A DNA stretch of 27,989 bases, from contig JAKAQR010000038.1 in NCBI GenBank assembly GCA_021819725.1, forward strand, positions 1 through 27,989. Direction: 5' to 3'. Positions 24,234-27,989 of this stretch are shown piece by piece. The notes under the pieces were generated by a model. It ran no database searches and was not told where the DNA came from. It saw only the letters and a program-made list of their open reading frames with translations. Each line of letters starts with the position of its first letter. Position 1 is the stretch's first letter. The stretch comes from Actinomycetes bacterium. GTDB taxonomy: Bacteria; Actinomycetota; Acidimicrobiia; Acidimicrobiales; Acidimicrobiaceae. Both the position numbers and the translations under genes were made by a program.

Positions 24234-24613
24234 GGCTGCATCGCGCCCCGAGAGGTGCGAGGTGACCCGGGCCGCTCAGACGAAGACACCCATCCCGCTC
24301 ACTGATCTGAGGCGCGTTCGAGTTCGAACCACGCAGCTTCCGGGGTTGCTTGCCCGACGGGATAGGAGCGCGAACCTGGTGCACTTCGCGTGTCTCAAGA
24401 GCTACGCACACGGGTAGAGCGTGCACCTCGTCGGGTATCGGCAGTATAGTTGCATTGCACAAGGGATTGGAGCTCGGGTGGTGGGAGCCGTCGAACCTTG
24501 TCGCGTCTCACCATTCCACGTTCACTAGGAGCCGTGGATTCGTGGTCACGATGGTCTCTCCCCCTAGCCGGGGATAGCTGGTGGTGAGGGTATGTGAGAG
24601 AAGGAGGGAGACG
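24234..24613. other. Gene-free stretch between ptsI and the ABC exporter genes
   Basis: About 380 bases. There is no clear terminator after ptsI. A TATAGT element (24445-24450) could be a -10 box for the exporter genes, but no good -35 element is seen. The right end carries AAGGAGGGAG, the ribosome binding site of the next gene. A GTTCGAGTTCGAACC segment near 24320 resembles a T-arm but has no tRNA around it. Confidence 0.45.
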
Positions 24614-25645
24614 ATGATGTCGGCGGAGCTTGGACCTCACCTACGGTCACCGTTGAACCAGAAAGGACGGCCAGCAGCTGTAGCGGTGCAGGGTCTCGTC
24701 AAGCGCTATGGATCATTGGAGGCGGTGAGAGGCATTGATTTCGAGGTGGCCGGGGGAGAGATCTTTGGATTCCTCGGCCCCAACGGCGCGGGCAAGTCGA
24801 CCACCATCAAGATTCTCTGTACGCTTGCTCAACCGACGGAGGGTGCCGCACAAGTGGCAGGATACGATGTGGTGCGAGCGAGGGAATTGGTCCGACGCAA
24901 CATCGGTCTGGTCTTTCAGGATACGACGCTCGACACCTATCTGACCGCTGAACAGAACCTCCGCTTTCATGCGGAGCTCTATGCAGTGCCTAAGCAGTAT
25001 GTCGAGTCACGCCTGCAACGGGTGCTCGAGATGGTTGGACTCTGGGAACGTCGTGGGAGCCTCGTCAGTACCTACTCAGGAGGTATGCAGCGTCACCTCG
25101 AGATCGCTCGTGGTCTGTTGCATGCGCCTAAGGTCCTCTTTCTTGACGAACCCACCGTCGGCCTGGATCCCCAGACGCGCTCTTCGATCTGGGAGTACAT
25201 CATCGAACTCAAGCAGCGAGAGGATATCACCATCTTCTTGACGACGCACTATATGGATGAGGCGGAGAATTGTGATCGGATTGCGATCATTGACCACGGC
25301 CAAATCCAGGCGAGCGATACTCCCGAGGAACTGAAGGCAAGTGTTGGCAAGGACCGAGTACAGATTGCAACCGCGGATGATGTCGCTGCAATCGCGGCAC
25401 TCGCATCGCGATTCGGAGTCGATGCAGGGATGCATGACGGGTTGGTCACCTTTTCCGTCGCCGCTGGCGAGGAGTTCGTTCCTCGACTCTTTAGTGAGCT
25501 CGGCGTCGGGATTCGTTCGGTCAGCGTCGCCCGTCCCTCTCTTGACGATGCCTTCATGTCGTACACCGGTCGGACTATCAGGGATACAGAGGCGACAAGC
25601 AGCGATTCGATGCGGGCGTTTCGACAGCGTTTTCGAGGGAGGTAG
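24614..25645 (+). CDS. ABC transporter ATP-binding protein, DrrA-like
   Basis: ATPase of 343 aa of the daunorubicin-resistance (DrrA) exporter family. Walker A GPNGAGKST lies at residues 55-63, the Q-loop in VFQDTTLDTYLTAEQNLRFHAELY, the signature as YSGGMQRHLEIARGLLH (about 154), Walker B as VLFLDEPTVGLDP, and the switch His in LTTHYMDEAE. The C-terminal 90 residues form the usual DrrA accessory domain. ATG 24614 follows AAGGAGGGAG; ATG 24617 is equally possible. The permease gene begins three bases after the stop. Drug or lipid export is a family expectation, not shown. Confidence 0.93.
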   Translation: MMSAELGPHLRSPLNQKGRPAAVAVQGLVKRYGSLEAVRGIDFEVAGGEIFGFLGPNGAGKSTTIKILCTLAQPTEGAAQVAGYDVVRARELVRRNIGLVFQDTTLDTYLTAEQNLRFHAELYAVPKQYVESRLQRVLEMVGLWERRGSLVSTYSGGMQRHLEIARGLLHAPKVLFLDEPTVGLDPQTRSSIWEYIIELKQREDITIFLTTHYMDEAENCDRIAIIDHGQIQASDTPEELKASVGKDRVQIATADDVAAIAALASRFGVDAGMHDGLVTFSVAAGEEFVPRLFSELGVGIRSVSVARPSLDDAFMSYTGRTIRDTEATSSDSMRAFRQRFRGR

Positions 25646-25647
25646 CG

Positions 25648-26528
25648 GTGCAACCTTCAACAGTGACAACAGGCGAGGTGGCGGCGATTCGTGTTGCGGT
25701 TCCGGCGGGTGGACTCAGTCAAGATCTTCGAGCAATCAGTATCGTGTGGCGCCGCGAGTTGATTCGCTTCTGGAGGGACAAACTCAGGATGGTGACCTCG
25801 TTGATCCAACCGATCCTCTTCCTTTTTGTACTGGGCACGGGACTCTCCGCCCTTGCCAAGCACGGGATGCCCCTGGAGTCAATCTTCGCACTTTTCTCTA
25901 TCCAGGCGTCTTGGCGATGTCTGCCCTCTTTACCGCCCTCTTCTCGGCGGGCTCTATCGTGTGGGATCGAGAGTTTGGTTTCCTCCGGGAAATGCTGGTC
26001 GCACCGGTGAACCGTGGTGCGATCGTGTTCGGTAAGTGCCTTGGCGGGACCACAGTAGCGACGCTCCAGGGACTCGTTATTTTGATCCTCGCGGGATTCG
26101 CTGGGGTGCCCTATCGTCCGACGCTCCTACTGGCACTCATCGGAGAGCTCCTGTTACTCTCCTTCACTCTCACCGCCTTTGGCGTAATGATGGCGGCACG
26201 GATCCAGCAGTTCCAAGCCTTTATGGCGGTGACACAGATGTTAGTGATGCCACTGTTCTTCCTCTCCGGTGCGCTTTATCCGCTCGGCGGTCTACCGACA
26301 TGGCTGACGGTGTTGACCAGGATCGATCCGCTGACCTCTATCGTAGGCCCGATGCGCAGTGTGGTTTTTAACTCCCTCAACATGGGCCAAGCGGCGCGCC
26401 ACTTCCTGAGTCCAGGCGTCACCTGGGATGGATGGTTGGTACCGGTTGGGCTCTCGCTGGCGATTGTGGCCGTGATGGGGGTGGCAATGACACTCATCGG
26501 GGTCGTTGAGTTTCGAAAAAATGATTAG
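25648..26528 (+). pseudogene. ABC-2 type permease, DrrB-like, frameshifted
   Basis: Partner permease of the DrrA-like ATPase, about 293 aa if the frame were intact. The first part (25648 to about 25872) encodes WRRELIRFWRDKLRMVTSLIQPILFLFVLGTGLSALAKHGMP. The family sequence then continues one frame over, as PGVNLRTFLYPGVLAMSALFTALF and VWDREFGFLREMLVAPVNRG, through five more TM segments to VEFRKND at 26528. The join lies at a CCCC run (25870-25873); one extra C would restore a perfect frame. The start GTG follows GAGGGAGG. It could be a real inactivating deletion or a homopolymer sequencing error. Translation in the first frame ends at 26010. No canonical slippery heptamer is present. Confidence 0.85.
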
Positions 26529-27184
26529 CCGCGTGGACTGGGATTGTTGCTCGTTGCGAGGATGTCACGGGTGTGTGCGAGGAGCTCTAGTACGTAGCCA
26601 AAGAAGAGCAGGATCCCTGCGACAACCGCCGTCGCGAAGATCTCTCCGCCTAACGTGAGCATGACGACCCAGGGCGAGGGATGGAGGGTTGCACTCGCCG
26701 CGGCGAACAGACTGATGCTGACGATGATGACGAGGACACCGAGGATGACGATCGGAATGGTAGCGTATTTGAAGAACTCAGCAAGGTCGAGTGGGCCAAT
26801 GCGGTCGAACAAGGTTGGAGACGGGTCCGATTCGCTTGGAGCAGGCGTCGTTGCTACGCCCGCTCGGCGCTTGGCATACTCTCGCGGTGTCTGATCGCGG
26901 AAGACACCGAGGAGAAGGTCTTTGGCCTGTACCTGGCGATCTGAGCGATCTTCAATGTCAATCTCCAGGTAGATCTCGGCGGCGTCTTCACCGACCGGGA
27001 GGACCGTGATGCGGTACGGCAGTTGGGCGGAGGAGAGCCCGGTCTTGAGGCTACGACCCTCTATTCTTAGTTCCCCACGGTCTATCGCGAACGGATCGGT
27101 GTAGGAGTAGGCGACCTCGATGACGGCATCAAAGATGGTGTCAGCGCTATCGGGTGCCGGTATAGTTGTCGAGATGGTCTCCAT
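26525..27184 (-). CDS. Two-TM membrane protein, unknown function
   Basis: Protein of 219 aa on the minus strand. The N-terminal about 140 residues are polar, with beta-rich stretches (YRITVLPVGEDAAEIYLEIDI), then a segment near 90-135 with REYAKRRAG and a Pro/Ser linker. Two TM helices follow (about 142-166 and 174-203) before a short tail. No family recognised. The frame is open further upstream through the 14-bp repeats, but those codons are repeat translation, so ATG 27184 is taken as the start; its ribosome binding site is weak. The stop overlaps that of the permease gene tail to tail by four bases (26525-26528). Confidence 0.68.
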   Translation of the reverse strand: METISTTIPAPDSADTIFDAVIEVAYSYTDPFAIDRGELRIEGRSLKTGLSSAQLPYRITVLPVGEDAAEIYLEIDIEDRSDRQVQAKDLLLGVFRDQTPREYAKRRAGVATTPAPSESDPSPTLFDRIGPLDLAEFFKYATIPIVILGVLVIIVSISLFAAASATLHPSPWVVMLTLGGEIFATAVVAGILLFFGYVLELLAHTRDILATSNNPSPRG

Positions 27185-27227
27185 CTCTATCAGGCTATCA
27201 CTGCGGATTGAACAAAACGCTACATAT

Positions 27228-27311
27228 CGTAGAGATAAAGTCGTAGAGATAAAGTCGTCGAGATAAAGCCGTAGAGATAAAGCCGTAGAGATAAAGCCGT
27301 AGAGATAAAGC
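27228..27311. repeat. 14-bp tandem repeat, six copies
   Basis: Six direct copies of a 14-bp unit, consensus CGTAGAGATAAAGC, run without spacers from 27228 to 27311. Copies 1 and 2 end in T instead of C, and copy 3 has CGTCGAG. The array starts 44 bases upstream of the minus-strand gene, in the region between two divergent genes. The unit length is not a multiple of three, so the array is not a protein repeat. Confidence 0.95.
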
Positions 27312-27471
27312 CCAAGCGATACAACAGTTGAGTACCAGGTTGGCAAGAGGAACACAACAAGGTTGTCGTTGGTCGGTAAACGCACCTGGTTTGCCATCGA
27401 GCAGATGAGCGGATGCCAGGTGCCGGTTTGTACGTGCCGATTTCGTGCAAGGGTGCTGATAGCTTGGAACG

Positions 27472-27989
27472 ATGAGGCGCCGGTGGCAGACTTGGCAGAT
27501 GAGGTTCGGCGTCGTCGCGTTGTGTTCGACTCTCGCGATCTGGGCGCAGCCTTGCCTGCACGATCAGACACTGGCGAGATCAGTAAGGACCTCATACCCT
27601 GCGGTGGCGTTCGTCGACCGTGGGTATTTGCGACCCTCAACTGAACTGGGATCGTATCAGCAGCTCTGGTATGCGCCACTTCCACTCACTCCAATGGTGC
27701 CTGGAGGCCAAGTGCAACCCTGGAACCCACGGGGTGATGAGGGGGCTGGTGGCAGAGCCGTCTTTTCCACGACGTTGACCCCTCAGCTGGATGCTCCTCC
27801 GATTGCGATCGCATGGATTAACCAGCAGCAGGCGAGCGCGCAGATCTATGCGGGTACGACCCAACCGGGGGGTACATGGCCCTACCAGGCTCCCGTTGCA
27901 CCATCGCGATATACGACCCTTTTGGCGGCCTTCGAAGGGGGATTCCAATTCACCCACGCTGGTGGTGGATTTTATCAGGGTGGCCGTTA
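27472..27989 (+). CDS. Secreted phosphodiester-glycosidase-like protein, 5' part
   Basis: An open frame runs from ATG 27472 to the window edge (172 complete codons) and continues outside. It begins MRRRWQTWQMRFGVVALCSTLAIWA, a basic n-region plus hydrophobic core that looks like a signal peptide or anchor. Later segments PIAIAWINQQQASAQIYAGT and LLAAFEGGFQFTHAGGGFYQGGR resemble the N-terminal part of NAGPA-type phosphodiester glycosidase domains (PF09992), judged by eye. The ribosome binding site is weak; ATG 27499 is another start. Other open frames over this stretch are shadows. It diverges from the minus-strand gene across the 14-bp repeats. Confidence 0.65.
   Translation, partial: MRRRWQTWQMRFGVVALCSTLAIWAQPCLHDQTLARSVRTSYPAVAFVDRGYLRPSTELGSYQQLWYAPLPLTPMVPGGQVQPWNPRGDEGAGGRAVFSTTLTPQLDAPPIAIAWINQQQASAQIYAGTTQPGGTWPYQAPVAPSRYTTLLAAFEGGFQFTHAGGGFYQGGR

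Noticed and set aside
24310..24330. tRNA gene
   Set aside because: A T-arm-like GTTCGAGTTCGAACC is present, but no matching acceptor, D or anticodon stems surround it.
25862..25880. Programmed -1 frameshift in the permease
   Set aside because: No X-XXY-YYZ slippery heptamer is seen at the junction; a lost base in a CCCC run is simpler.
27228..27311. CRISPR array
   Set aside because: The 14-bp units are directly adjacent with no spacers and no cas genes are nearby; it is a simple tandem repeat.
27363..27644. Plus-strand 93-aa open frame
   Set aside because: It overlaps the start of the better supported edge-crossing gene at 27472, which shows a signal-peptide-like start and glycosidase-like motifs in another frame.
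27185..27685. N-terminal extension of the minus-strand membrane protein through the repeats
   Set aside because: The frame is open to 27685, but the extra residues are mostly translation of the 14-bp array and have no family-like character; ATG 27184 begins the normal-looking protein.

Overview
The window looks like chromosomal DNA of a moderately GC-rich Gram-positive (Actinobacteria-type) bacterium. It has many GTG/TTG starts, four-base start/stop overlaps, an ECF sigma factor paired with a CU044_5270-type membrane partner, and DrrAB-type ABC genes. An acidophilic Acidimicrobiia member is my best guess, from general resemblance only; no search was possible.

Layout. Positions 1-340 are the tail of an rRNA operon (23S 3' end, spacer with processing stems, 5S, strong terminator). 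Positions 573-5648 are a MacAB-like efflux operon: membrane fusion protein, ATPase, permease, a lipoprotein with an internally duplicated domain, and a second membrane fusion protein. Positions 6153-8778 are an ECF sigma factor operon with three membrane proteins. Positions 9225-12683 hold single genes: a DUF2269-like membrane protein, an aldo/keto reductase, a small membrane protein and an aspartyl/asparaginyl beta-hydroxylase-like protein.

The centre, 12733-24233, is a glycerol/dihydroxyacetone (DHA) catabolic locus in two blocks. Block 1 is glpA-glpB-glpC-glpP followed by an HPr gene. Block 2 is glpF-glpK-dhaK-dhaL-dhaM-ptsI. GlpF/GlpK import and phosphorylate glycerol, GlpABC oxidises glycerol-3-phosphate to DHAP, and DhaKLM phosphorylates DHA with phosphate passed from PEP through EI, HPr and DhaM. 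Both blocks have a leader with a rho-independent terminator before the first gene, and the locus encodes GlpP, a glycerol-3-phosphate-responsive antiterminator. This suggests that both blocks are controlled by transcription antitermination. glpF carries an in-frame amber codon at 18159-18161, two codons before the Trp of the selectivity filter.

Positions 24614-26528 are a DrrAB-type ABC exporter whose permease gene is frameshifted in a C run near 25870. A minus-strand two-TM protein follows (26525-27184). Upstream of it lie six tandem 14-bp repeats, then the start of a secreted phosphodiester-glycosidase-like protein that runs off the right edge. Short tandem duplications (14-17 bp units) occur in at least four intergenic places.
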